From positions 186,001 to 250,000 of the forward strand of contig JACJXD010000004.1 of NCBI GenBank assembly GCA_020636845.1: a DNA stretch of 64,000 nucleotides, given 5' to 3'. Every line of letters begins with the position of its first letter. Position 1 is the first letter of the stretch. A program made the translations under genes and the position numbers. Below the pieces are notes generated by a model. That model had not been told where the DNA came from. It saw only the letters and a list, made by a program, of their open reading frames with translations, and searched no databases. This DNA is from Bacteroidales bacterium. GTDB taxonomy: Bacteria > Bacteroidota > Bacteroidia > Bacteroidales > Tenuifilaceae. Of the stretch, positions 23,043-30,983 are shown piece by piece.

Positions 23043-25587
23043 AACCAATTACAAGCACATCGTCAACCTGATCGTGATCGCCTCTCCAATCAAGATGTGC
23101 AGTAAGAAGTAGTGATCGTTGCTCTTCCATTGGTTTGTCCCAAATAGACAAAAGTTTTTCCTTAAACTTCTTGCTCATAAACTTACGTCCGTCGGCTCCT
23201 CCAAACTGATCGGAAAATCCATCGGAAAACATATAAAACGTATCCCCCGGTTGAATTTCGACTTCATGATTTGTAAACGATTTATAGTCGTTAATATGAA
23301 CGGCAACAGGCATTTTATCTGCCTTATATTCGATTAACTCTCCCTTTCGAATTTGATATAACGGGTTAAATGCACCTGCCCACTCTAACTGCTTGTTCTG
23401 CTTATCGATTACGCAAAGCGAAATATCCATTCCGTCTTTTTGTTCTTCAATCTTACCCGTTTGCGATAGCGTTGTTTTTATATGATTACGCAAGCGGTTC
23501 AGAATTTCGCTTGGCTGTAAAATGCTTTCCTTGTTTACAATTTCGTATAGGAACGAAACTCCCAACATGCTCATAAATGCGCCAGGAACGCCATGTCCGG
23601 TACAATCGGCAGCAACTAAAACAATTTTATCGTTTTTGCAGGTCATCCAGTAAAAATCGCCGCTAACTATATCGCGAGGTAAAAACAGGACAAAATGTTC
23701 GGGAATAGCGTCGGCAATCAAGTTACTTGATGGTAATACTGCCGTTTGAATACGACTTGCATATTTAATGCTATCGGTAATTTCCTGTTTCTGACTTGTA
23801 ATTAAAGCGTTCTTTTCCTCTAAAACAACGTTAGCCCTTTGTTTATCCCTAAACATTTTAAACATCAACAAGGCTACAATAAGTATGAGCAAGGAGCCTA
23901 TTATTGCGCCAATTATCATGAGTTTTTGCCGTTGAATTATCGACTTTTGTAACTCATCCTGATTCTTCATTAACTTTAATTCCTGCTCCTTTTTCTCCGT
24001 TTCGTATTTTGTTTGAAGTTCGGCTATCACCTTTTGACTTTTCTCCGTAAAAATTTCATCCTTAATTCTCACCGATTTTTTCAAATATGATAACGCCAAT
24101 ACCGATTGGCCTTGCTGATCGTATAACCGAGACAACCTGTCGTAACAATATCTTAGCGTTTCCTTTAAATCGAGCGATTTACTTAACTGAGCACACTCAA
24201 GAAATGTTTTCTCCGCATTTTTTAACTCGCTTTGTCTAAAATCACTTTCACCCAGAGCATATAGCGCTGCCGAGAGTTCATACTGAAGATTATTTTTACG
24301 GCACAAACTAACCGCTTTCGAAATAAACGAATAGGCTTTCCCCCACTCACGCGCCCAACTGTAAATGCTGCCAACATTCGTATTAACCTTTGCTATTTCC
24401 CTTTCTACCTTTTGCTCAGTGAAAATATCCAAAGCTCGGTTATAGTAGTACAAAGAACTGTCGAACGATTGTAAAATATCCGCTTGCTTTACCCGGTAAA
24501 GCGAATCTTCCCATTCCTCTCCAAATTGTTCGGCATACTTGTTTGTAACCAACCGAGAATAAACCGTTCCCAAAGCCAAAAGAGTCTGCCCTTCCTTTTC
24601 GACAAATCCCATTTTCCTGTACAGATGAAGAGCCGATTTATAATTTTCGACAGCTTTTAAATAATTGGTCTCATTCTCCTTAGTTGCAAGGGCACTCTGC
24701 GATAAATTTTCATAAATCTGTCCTATTCCAAAATTTGCTGCAGCAATACCCTCTTCAACACCAATACTTTCAAAAGTTCTAAGAGCCTTTTGATACTGCT
24801 CTAATGCTTGCTGGAATTCGCTTAACGCAATAAAAGTGCTTCCAAGATTTAAATACGCAATAGCCAAATACTGAGGCTCGTCGTGCATTGCCTCTTTTAC
24901 TTCGATTTCCTTTTTATAATATTCTACAGCCTTATTATACTTGGCATCATCGTAATAAATATCACCCAAACTATTGTATATCTTCGCAATTTCTTTCTGG
25001 TCTCCAGTCTTTTTATAAATTTCTAACGCGTTATTAATAAAAACTAATGCAGAATCGGTATTCCCTAATGCGTGAATATCTCTTCCCAACCAAAAATGGG
25101 CATAAGCCTGATATCCTAAACTATCCTCCTTTAAGGAAAGGTTAAGAAGTTGACGCGCATATTGTTCGGATTTTTCGAAAGAATCGAGATAGAAGTATGT
25201 TGGTAAAAGACCTTTATATGCTTTTAATAATCCGGGAGTAAATTGATTGTTATTGCTAACTTCGTACATTTTCCAGAAGTAAGTCAACGCTTCATCGCTT
25301 CTATTATTGTCGAAATAAGTAATTGCGAGATTTTCGTAAGCATCAACTAAAAATTTATAGTCTAACTTTTTGGCAACATCAACGGCTTCCTCCGCATACT
25401 TAATTCCTTCTTCCGTGTAAGAATCTGACTCGGAAAGTTTAATTAACAACTTATACTTTTCTTCCCCTTTGGAATTTTTTAGCAAGTTCGTAAGACTATC
25501 ACTCTCCGAATGTTGAGCAAACAATATTCCGGGAAAAAACATAAGAAGAACTTGCGCTAATATTAATATTCTAACTTTTAAAGACAT
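23032..25587 (-). CDS. TPR-repeat, membrane-anchored SpoIIE/PP2C phosphatase
   Basis: 851 residues. A signal peptide (about 1-24, ending LFA) is followed by roughly ten TPR units (for example KIYNSLGDIYYDDAKYNKAV) to about residue 510. Then come a coiled coil, one membrane segment near 560-582 (GAIIGSLLILIVALLMF), a second short coil and a SpoIIE-type PP2C domain. Phosphatase landmarks are IQTAVLPS, PRDIVSGDFYW, VLVAADCTGHGVPGAFMSML, MDISLCVID and FYMFSDGFSDQFGG, so the metal-binding aspartates are present. It likely senses through the periplasmic TPR part and dephosphorylates a cytoplasmic anti-sigma-factor antagonist or similar target; no partner-switch gene is adjacent. Confidence 0.92.
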   Translation of the reverse strand: MSLKVRILILAQVLLMFFPGILFAQHSESDSLTNLLKNSKGEEKYKLLIKLSESDSYTEEGIKYAEEAVDVAKKLDYKFLVDAYENLAITYFDNNRSDEALTYFWKMYEVSNNNQFTPGLLKAYKGLLPTYFYLDSFEKSEQYARQLLNLSLKEDSLGYQAYAHFWLGRDIHALGNTDSALVFINNALEIYKKTGDQKEIAKIYNSLGDIYYDDAKYNKAVEYYKKEIEVKEAMHDEPQYLAIAYLNLGSTFIALSEFQQALEQYQKALRTFESIGVEEGIAAANFGIGQIYENLSQSALATKENETNYLKAVENYKSALHLYRKMGFVEKEGQTLLALGTVYSRLVTNKYAEQFGEEWEDSLYRVKQADILQSFDSSLYYYNRALDIFTEQKVEREIAKVNTNVGSIYSWAREWGKAYSFISKAVSLCRKNNLQYELSAALYALGESDFRQSELKNAEKTFLECAQLSKSLDLKETLRYCYDRLSRLYDQQGQSVLALSYLKKSVRIKDEIFTEKSQKVIAELQTKYETEKKEQELKLMKNQDELQKSIIQRQKLMIIGAIIGSLLILIVALLMFKMFRDKQRANVVLEEKNALITSQKQEITDSIKYASRIQTAVLPSSNLIADAIPEHFVLFLPRDIVSGDFYWMTCKNDKIVLVAADCTGHGVPGAFMSMLGVSFLYEIVNKESILQPSEILNRLRNHIKTTLSQTGKIEEQKDGMDISLCVIDKQNKQLEWAGAFNPLYQIRKGELIEYKADKMPVAVHINDYKSFTNHEVEIQPGDTFYMFSDGFSDQFGGADGRKFMSKKFKEKLLSIWDKPMEEQRSLLLTAHLDWRGDHDQVDDVLVIGFRM

Positions 25588-25747
25588 TGACGTTGCTTTT
25601 TTGTATAGTACAAATTAACAAAAGTTTAGAGAACAACACAAGGTTAAGCAAAATTTGTTGAAAACAAACTATTTCAATAACCGTTAATATAATATTTACT
25701 TTTTAAAGCAAAAACTTCGCTTGCTTATAAACAAAAAGCAATATTCA

Positions 25748-25780
25748 TTGGTTATTACTAATTGCATTAAAGTAACTTTA
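25748..25780 (+). promoter_or_regulatory. Candidate promoter for the metal ABC operon
   Basis: TTG at 25748-25750, 22-base spacer, TAACTTTA at 25773-25780 (one mismatch to the -7 consensus), 18 bases before the first start codon. No clear Zur or Fur box was recognised. Confidence 0.4.
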
Positions 25781-25797
25781 TCGAAAATTTTAAATAT

Positions 25798-26673
25798 ATG
25801 ATCCGAAAGTTTATTTATATTCTGTTCATTTCTGTAGCGACACTCTTTACAACAAGTTGCACCAATCCGAAAATTGTCGAAGAAAAGCCATCGATAGTTG
25901 TAAGTATTCTTCCGCTAAAATACTTTGTACAACAAATTGCAGATACGCTGTACCAAATAAACGTACTTGTTCCCCCAGGTTCTAGCCCCGAAATGTTTGA
26001 GCCGACTCCTGCACAAATGATCACTCTGGATAAAGCAAAATTATACTTTGCCATTGGTCTCCTTGATTTTGAAAAAGGTTTGGAACCAAAGTTGACCAAC
26101 AAAAAAAACTTGTACGTAAACCTTTCGAAGGATGTAGATTTAATAACGGCAAAATCTGTTGAAGAAGATCATCATCACCATCATGGTGTCGATCCTCACA
26201 TTTGGATGTCGGTTAACGGGGCCAAAATTATTGCACAAAACATTACCAACGAATTATGTAGAATTAACCCCGACAATGCTCTACTTTTCAAGAATAACCT
26301 ACAAAAGTTTCTGGTGAAAGCCGATGGTATAAAAAGTACTATAGATTCCATTCTTAACGCAGGAAATTGCAACTCATTTTTAATTTACCATCCGGCACTA
26401 AGCTACTTTGCCAGAGAGTATAATCTAAAACAACTAAGCATAGAACAGGAAGGAAAAAGTCCTTCGGTAAAAGGAATTACCCAAACAATTTCCGAGGCAA
26501 CAAATGTTAAGGCCGTTCTTTCGCAAGGCCAATTCGATACAAGAAAAGCCACAACTACTGCCAAAGAACTAAATTTGCCCGTTATTATTGTTGATCCCTT
26601 AAGCGAAAATTGGGAAGATAGCATGATAAGCATAGCAATGGCAATTACAGGAAAAACTTATGAACGAAATTAA
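25798..26673 (+). CDS. znuA: Metal (zinc-type) ABC transporter substrate-binding lipoprotein
   Basis: 291 residues. Lipoprotein signal with Cys21 in TLFTTSC. The fold is cluster A-I/TroA: SIVVSILPLKYFVQQIAD, GSSPEMFEPTPAQMITLDKA, a His-rich loop of five histidines before GVDPHIWMSVNGAKII (metal ligand His), the second ligand in FLIYHPALSYFAREY and the Asp in VIIVDPLSENWEDS. The His-rich loop favours zinc over manganese. The gene overlaps the ATPase gene by 14 bases, so the three genes are one operon. Confidence 0.92.
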   Translation: MIRKFIYILFISVATLFTTSCTNPKIVEEKPSIVVSILPLKYFVQQIADTLYQINVLVPPGSSPEMFEPTPAQMITLDKAKLYFAIGLLDFEKGLEPKLTNKKNLYVNLSKDVDLITAKSVEEDHHHHHGVDPHIWMSVNGAKIIAQNITNELCRINPDNALLFKNNLQKFLVKADGIKSTIDSILNAGNCNSFLIYHPALSYFAREYNLKQLSIEQEGKSPSVKGITQTISEATNVKAVLSQGQFDTRKATTTAKELNLPVIIVDPLSENWEDSMISIAMAITGKTYERN

Positions 26674-27409
26674 ATTAGTTAGCGTAAAAAACGTTACTGC
26701 TGGATACGATAATAAAGTTGTTTTAACCAATGTTAGCCTAGACATTTATGCCAACAACTTCATTGGAATTATTGGTCCTAATGGTGGAGGAAAAACAACT
26801 TTTCTTAGACTTTTAACCGGCGAAATCAAACCCTTTAGCGGAAGTATTTCATTTAAAAATGACATGTCGATTGGTTACTTACCTCAGGCAAGTCAAATAG
26901 ATAAAAAATTCCCTATATCGGTAACGGAGGTTGTGCTTTCCGGACTTATAGGCAAACAAGGTTTATTTGGTCGCTATGGAAAAAACGAAAAACAACTGGC
27001 ACTAGAATACTTGAAAATAGCCGGTATCGAAAATCTTGGTAAAAAAAATATAGGTGAATTATCGGGAGGACAATTACAACGTACATTGCTTTGCCGTGCC
27101 CTAATTTCTCAACCTCAACTGCTCATATTGGATGAACCCAACACATACGTGGATAACAAATTTGAAGGAGAACTATACGAATTGCTCAATAAGTTAAATC
27201 AAAAAATGGCGATAGTTATTGTTTCGCACGATTTAGGAACCATTACCTCTTATGTAAAAACCATTGCCTGTATTAACAAAACCTTATTTTACCACGAATC
27301 CAATCAAATTACATCGGAACAACTGGCTTCGTACAATTGTCCTATTCAGGTAATAGCCCACGGCCCTATACCCCATACCGTTTTATTAGAACACAACCAT
27401 AAACATTAA
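26660..27409 (+). CDS. znuC: Metal ABC transporter ATP-binding protein
   Basis: 249 residues with Walker A GPNGGGKTTFLRLL (about 37-50), the Q-loop region in GYLPQASQID, the signature LSGGQLQRTLLCRAL, Walker B LLILDEPNTYVD and the switch histidine in IVIVSHDLGTI. It powers uptake by the permease encoded next. It overlaps the 3' end of the binding-protein gene by 14 bases, so translation is probably coupled. Confidence 0.93.
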   Translation: MNEIKLVSVKNVTAGYDNKVVLTNVSLDIYANNFIGIIGPNGGGKTTFLRLLTGEIKPFSGSISFKNDMSIGYLPQASQIDKKFPISVTEVVLSGLIGKQGLFGRYGKNEKQLALEYLKIAGIENLGKKNIGELSGGQLQRTLLCRALISQPQLLILDEPNTYVDNKFEGELYELLNKLNQKMAIVIVSHDLGTITSYVKTIACINKTLFYHESNQITSEQLASYNCPIQVIAHGPIPHTVLLEHNHKH

Positions 27410-27434
27410 CCAATAATCCACAAATTCGAATACT

Positions 27435-28271
27435 ATGCTTTTGGCAATGATAAAATTTTTTGAATACCAATTTGTTCAAAATGCTTTTATTGCATCGGTT
27501 CTTCTCTCCATCCTAATTGGCTTAGTGGGTTCCTATATTGTAGCCCGACGGTTAGTTTTTCTTAGCGGTGGAATTACCCATGCCTCGTTCGGAGGTGTAG
27601 GCATTGCATGGTATTTAGGACTAAATCCAATAGCAGGCGCCGCCGTATTTGCCGTTTTAACTGCTCTGGGATTAGAAGTGCTAACTCAAAACAAAAAGTT
27701 ACGCGAAGATTCTGCAATTGGTATGCTATGGTCGTTTGGCATGGCCATTGGAATCTTCTTCGTGTTTTTAACTCCCGGCTATGCTCCAAACTTAATGTCG
27801 TACCTCTTTGGCGATATTTTAACTATTTCCAGCACCGACGTATGGCTTTTAGTTGCACTGTCTATCATCACCTTAATCTTTTACGCAGTATTTTACCATG
27901 CTATCCTTTTTTATGCATTCGATCCAAACTATGCTAAAACGCAACACCTGCCCGTAGTCTTTATCAATATTATCTTGAAAATAATCATTGCTTTAGTTAT
28001 TGTATTTAGTATTAGAGCCGTTGGAATAATATTGTTAATCTCACTTCTAACAATTCCTGCCAATGTTGCGAATTTGTTTACCAATAAGTTTACCAAAATA
28101 ATTTCGTTTTCGTTTTTGGTTAGTATGATATCACTTATTGTCGGAATTATTTTTTCGTACTGGTTTAACGTTCCAACAGGGGCTACCGTTGTTCTGACAC
28201 TAATAATTCTTTATTTGATCGCTCGACTTATAATAAGTATTCGTAATTCCACACGTTTAACAAAAGCCTAA
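27435..28271 (+). CDS. znuB: Metal ABC transporter permease
   Basis: 278 residues, about eight membrane helices. It opens FFEYQFVQNAFIASVLLSIL, then RLVFLSGGITHASFGGVGIA, the conserved cytoplasmic-loop motif of ABC-3 family permeases (ZnuB/TroC). It ends with GATVVLTLIILYLIARLIIS. Third gene of the zinc-type uptake operon, 25 bases after the ATPase gene. Met5 is an alternative start. Confidence 0.93.
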   Translation: MLLAMIKFFEYQFVQNAFIASVLLSILIGLVGSYIVARRLVFLSGGITHASFGGVGIAWYLGLNPIAGAAVFAVLTALGLEVLTQNKKLREDSAIGMLWSFGMAIGIFFVFLTPGYAPNLMSYLFGDILTISSTDVWLLVALSIITLIFYAVFYHAILFYAFDPNYAKTQHLPVVFINIILKIIIALVIVFSIRAVGIILLISLLTIPANVANLFTNKFTKIISFSFLVSMISLIVGIIFSYWFNVPTGATVVLTLIILYLIARLIISIRNSTRLTKA

Positions 28272-28417
28272 TTATTACTCTGCATTAAAGTTTGTATATT
28301 TAGTTGTTTCCCTTGCTACTACATCAATAGACATGTTTTTCAATAAAAATATTTGTTTTCCTGTAACCTGTAACCAACTTGTTGCATCAAATAGACAAAT
28401 AACTAAAAATAGAAATC

Positions 28418-28762
28418 ATGAATGCACCCGTATTAGCTTTACTTATCCCTATAATAGCCATCTTGGTTTCGGGATTTGCAATTATTTATGCCATCTGGGC
28501 ACAAAATAGAGAACGAATTACTGCCATTCAAAAAGGAATAGACCTTTCTTCCTATAAACTTAGGCGTAAAAACAATCCTCATGCTTCGGCCAAATGGGGA
28601 ATGCTTCTTGTTGGAATAGCCCTAGGAATTATTGTAGGAGCATTAATCAATCATTATTCGTCGCTTTCAGAACCCGCCGTAATGATTTCGAGCATTTTAC
28701 TTTTTGGCGGCTGCGGACTTTTAACCTACTATTTTACAATTGGGGTAAAACAAAACGATTAA
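28418..28762 (+). CDS. Small membrane protein (DUF6249-like) ahead of an ECF sigma factor
   Basis: 114 residues. One N-terminal membrane helix (ALLIPIIAILVSGFAIIYAI), a basic cytoplasmic stretch (ENRERITAIQKGID-type, here NRERITAIQKGIDLSSYKLR) and two further helices (GMLLVGIALGIIVGALI; VMISSILLFGGCGLLTYYFT). The layout matches small DUF6249 proteins that accompany ECF sigma genes in Bacteroidota; that family name is from memory. It lies 25 bases before the sigma factor start, so it is likely part of the same operon. Confidence 0.78.
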   Translation: MNAPVLALLIPIIAILVSGFAIIYAIWAQNRERITAIQKGIDLSSYKLRRKNNPHASAKWGMLLVGIALGIIVGALINHYSSLSEPAVMISSILLFGGCGLLTYYFTIGVKQND

Positions 28763-28787
28763 CGGTTTGGCGAAGAAGCGAAAAGTT

Positions 28788-29315
28788 ATGGAACAATATT
28801 CGTTCGATCAAATATTTAAATCGTACAAGGATATGGTTTACACCATAGCCTTTCGCTTTACTGGCAATAAAAATGACGCACTGGATATATCGCAGGAAAC
28901 TTTTGTGAAAGTATATAAGGCATTGCCCTCTTTTAAAGGAAATGCAAAACTTTCAACCTGGATATATCGAATTGCAGTAAATCAAGCACTACAGCACAAC
29001 CGCACAGTAAAAAATTACGAAGATATTCCCGAAACGTATTACCAAAGCATTTCGTTTAGCGAAGTTTCGGAGAGCATTCAATATCTTTGTCAAACCGATA
29101 GAAAGAAATTTATATCTTTAGCATTAAACAAACTAAAAGCCGAGGAAAGCACTATTTTACAACTCTACTATTTGGAAGATTTAAATGTAGAAGAAGTGGC
29201 TGAGGTTATGCAACTAAGCGTTGATAATACAAAGGTTAAACTTCATCGTTCGCGAGTAAAACTCCACGAAGCGTTAACGTTATTATTAAAAACAGAGGCA
29301 AAAGCATTAATTTAA
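28788..29315 (+). CDS. ECF-type RNA polymerase sigma factor
   Basis: 175 residues from ATG 28788; a TTG at 28767 in frame is less likely. Region 2 shows FDQIFKSYKDMVYTIAFRFT, DALDISQETFVKVYKALPSF and KLSTWIYRIAVNQAL. Region 4 shows SLALNKLKAEESTILQLYYL, LNVEEVAEVMQLSVDNTKVK and LHRSRVKLHEAL. It has both domains of an ECF sigma factor and no extra C-terminal extension. It is flanked by a DUF6249-like gene and a two-helix membrane protein, which probably forms the regulatory partner. Confidence 0.93.
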   Translation: MEQYSFDQIFKSYKDMVYTIAFRFTGNKNDALDISQETFVKVYKALPSFKGNAKLSTWIYRIAVNQALQHNRTVKNYEDIPETYYQSISFSEVSESIQYLCQTDRKKFISLALNKLKAEESTILQLYYLEDLNVEEVAEVMQLSVDNTKVKLHRSRVKLHEALTLLLKTEAKALI

Positions 29316-29326
29316 ATCCATGTGTT

Positions 29327-29716
29327 ATGAACAATAATAACGAAATAAGAGATTCTAAAATTCGAGAAATTTTAGCAGACGGCATTATTGAGGCTCCTGA
29401 AGAACTGGACGATTTGGTTTATCAAAAAGTTAATAATGTACCTGCCGTTAACATAAACAATTCTGAATTAACCTTTGCTGCAGGAATTTTACCTGTTTTT
29501 ATCAGTGCTATCGCCCTACTTGTTAGCACAACAACTATAGTAGCCTTTTATACACCTAAAGCAGAGAAACTTTTACTAGAAATCTCAAAACTTCTCAAAT
29601 TTATATTGAATCCCAACGTCATTATATTCATTATTCCTGTTCTTCTTTTGCTGCTGGCAGATAAGTGGATGGAAAAAGTCTTTTTTAGATTCTCGAAAAG
29701 GTTAAAAAACGTATAA
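29327..29716 (+). CDS. Two-helix membrane protein, possible anti-sigma factor
   Basis: 129 residues. A cytoplasmic N-terminus of about 50 residues includes IREILADGIIEAPEELDDLV, followed by two membrane helices (about 52-80 and 96-115) and a short basic tail. It begins 11 bases after the sigma gene and is followed by a terminator, so it is the last gene of the sigma operon. An N-terminal soluble segment plus membrane helices right after an ECF sigma gene is the usual anti-sigma arrangement, but no zinc-binding (ZAS) motif HxxxCxxC is present. The role is inferred from position. Confidence 0.7.
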   Translation: MNNNNEIRDSKIREILADGIIEAPEELDDLVYQKVNNVPAVNINNSELTFAAGILPVFISAIALLVSTTTIVAFYTPKAEKLLLEISKLLKFILNPNVIIFIIPVLLLLLADKWMEKVFFRFSKRLKNV

Positions 29717-29725
29717 ATCTTTAAT

Positions 29726-29754
29726 AAAAAAGCCGCCTAAAAAGGCGGCTTTTT
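29726..29754. terminator. Bidirectional terminator between the sigma operon and tRNA-Lys
   Basis: Stem AAAAAGCCGCC/GGCGGCTTTTT with a short A-rich loop. It serves the plus-strand sigma operon and, read on the minus strand, directly follows the tRNA gene. Confidence 0.88.
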
Positions 29755-29755
29755 G

Positions 29756-29828
29756 TCGGTTCGGTGGGATTCGAACCCACGACCCCGAGATTAAGAGTCA
29801 CGTGCTCTGCCAACTGAGCTACGAACCG
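29756..29828 (-). tRNA. tRNA-Lys (anticodon CUU)
   Basis: Complete cloverleaf on the minus strand: acceptor CGGTTCG/CGAACCG, D-stem GCTC/GAGC with loop AGTTGGCA, anticodon loop CTCTTAA giving anticodon CUU (reads AAG), T-arm GTGGG-TTCGAAT-CCCAC and discriminator A. CCA is not encoded. The anticodon stem CGTGA/TCTCG has one U-U mismatch at the middle pair. A TATATTTG -7 element lies just upstream. Confidence 0.95.
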
Positions 29829-29840
29829 TTTTTGCGGTTG

Positions 29841-29848
29841 CAAATATA
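29841..29848 (-). promoter_or_regulatory. -7 element for tRNA-Lys
   Basis: Minus-strand TATATTTG, exact TAnnTTTG match, 13 bases upstream of the mature tRNA 5' end. Confidence 0.45.
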
Positions 29849-29867
29849 ACCATTATTTAGTTTATTT

Positions 29868-29889
29868 GAATAATTTTTAAAAATTATTC
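29868..29889. repeat. Perfect 22-base palindrome before rfbB
   Basis: GAATAATTTTT followed immediately by its exact complement AAAAATTATTC, ending 2 bases before the rfbB start codon. It could form a weak hairpin over the translation start or be an operator; it could also be chance in AT-rich DNA. Confidence 0.5.
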
Positions 29890-29891
29890 GT

Positions 29892-30950
29892 ATGGAAAAA
29901 ACAATAGTTATTACTGGAGGTGCAGGTTTTATAGGGTCTCATTTGGTTAGACGGTTAGTAAACAAGTATCCCAATTACCAAATAATAAACGTTGATGCGT
30001 TGACCTATGCCGGAAATCTTCAAAATCTTTCTGATATTGAAAATAAGCCCAACTATACCTTTGTTAAGGCTGACATTGCCAATGAGCAGGAAATTGAAAA
30101 ACTATTCGATTTACACAAAATAGATGGAGTTATTCATTTAGCCGCAGAATCTCATGTTGACAGATCGATAACCGATCCAATGGCCTTTATTAGAACAAAT
30201 ATTGTAGGTACAACCATACTGCTAAATGCGGTAAAAAAACATTGGAATGGAAATTTCGAAGGTAAGCGCTTTTACCATATATCCACCGATGAAGTGTATG
30301 GTAGTTTAAACTCAACTTCCGGACAATTTACAGAGGAAACTTCCTACGATCCTCGCAGTCCATATTCGGCATCCAAGGCTTCTTCCGACCATTTAGTTAG
30401 AGCCTACTATCATACATACGGCTTGCCAATTGTTATATCGAATTGCTCCAACAACTACGGACCAAATCAATTCCCAGAAAAATTAATTCCGTTGGCTATT
30501 AATAATATCAAAAATAAAAAAACGATTCCTATTTACGGCAAGGGTGAAAATATACGCGATTGGCTGTACGTTGAAGACCATGCTGCTGCCATTGACACTA
30601 TTTTTCACCATGCAAAAATCGGTGAAACATACAACATCGGAGGTAATAACGAATGGAAAAACATCGATTTAATTAGGCTTCTATGTAAAATATTGGACAA
30701 GAAACTTGTTCGTAACCAAGGAGAATCCGAAAAATTAATAACCTTTGTAAAAGACCGAGCTGGACACGACTTGCGTTATGCAATTGATTCAAGCAAGTTG
30801 CAACATAATTTAGGCTGGAACCCTTCCCTGAATTTTGAAGAGGGACTTGAAAAGACCGTTGACTGGTATCTCAACAACGAAACCTGGCTTAACGAAATTG
30901 TAAGCGGAAATTATCAGCGATACTACGAACAACAATACGGAAATAGATAA
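29892..30950 (+). CDS. rfbB: dTDP-glucose 4,6-dehydratase
   Basis: 352 residues of the extended SDR family. GGAGFIGSHLV binds NAD; HLAAESHVDRSI, the active-site STDEVYGSL with the acid-base Asp-Glu pair, the catalytic Tyr and Lys in SPYSASKASSDHLV, and NCSNNYGPNQFPEKLIPLAI are all typical of RmlB/RfbB. It converts dTDP-glucose to dTDP-4-keto-6-deoxyglucose for rhamnose or other deoxysugars of surface polysaccharides. The rest of the rml set (rfbA, rfbC, rfbD) is not in the window, so this is an isolated copy between tRNA-Lys and glmS. Confidence 0.96.
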   Translation: MEKTIVITGGAGFIGSHLVRRLVNKYPNYQIINVDALTYAGNLQNLSDIENKPNYTFVKADIANEQEIEKLFDLHKIDGVIHLAAESHVDRSITDPMAFIRTNIVGTTILLNAVKKHWNGNFEGKRFYHISTDEVYGSLNSTSGQFTEETSYDPRSPYSASKASSDHLVRAYYHTYGLPIVISNCSNNYGPNQFPEKLIPLAINNIKNKKTIPIYGKGENIRDWLYVEDHAAAIDTIFHHAKIGETYNIGGNNEWKNIDLIRLLCKILDKKLVRNQGESEKLITFVKDRAGHDLRYAIDSSKLQHNLGWNPSLNFEEGLEKTVDWYLNNETWLNEIVSGNYQRYYEQQYGNR

Positions 30951-30955
30951 AAAAT

Positions 30956-30977
30956 AAGGGGCTTTTAAAGCCCCTTT
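30956..30977. terminator. Bidirectional terminator between rfbB and glmS
   Basis: AAGGGGCTTT and AAAGCCCCTT flank one central base, starting 6 bases after the rfbB stop and 7 bases before the convergent glmS stop, with T-rich tails on both strands. Confidence 0.88.
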
Positions 30978-30983
30978 ATATTT

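Noticed and set aside
26161..26190. Run of His codons in the metal-binding lipoprotein as a simple-sequence repeat of interest
   Set aside because: A His-rich loop at this position is normal in zinc-type binding proteins.
29756..29889. tRNA-Lys as an integration site for a mobile element
   Set aside because: No integrase, no direct repeat of the tRNA 3' end and ordinary core genes on both sides.
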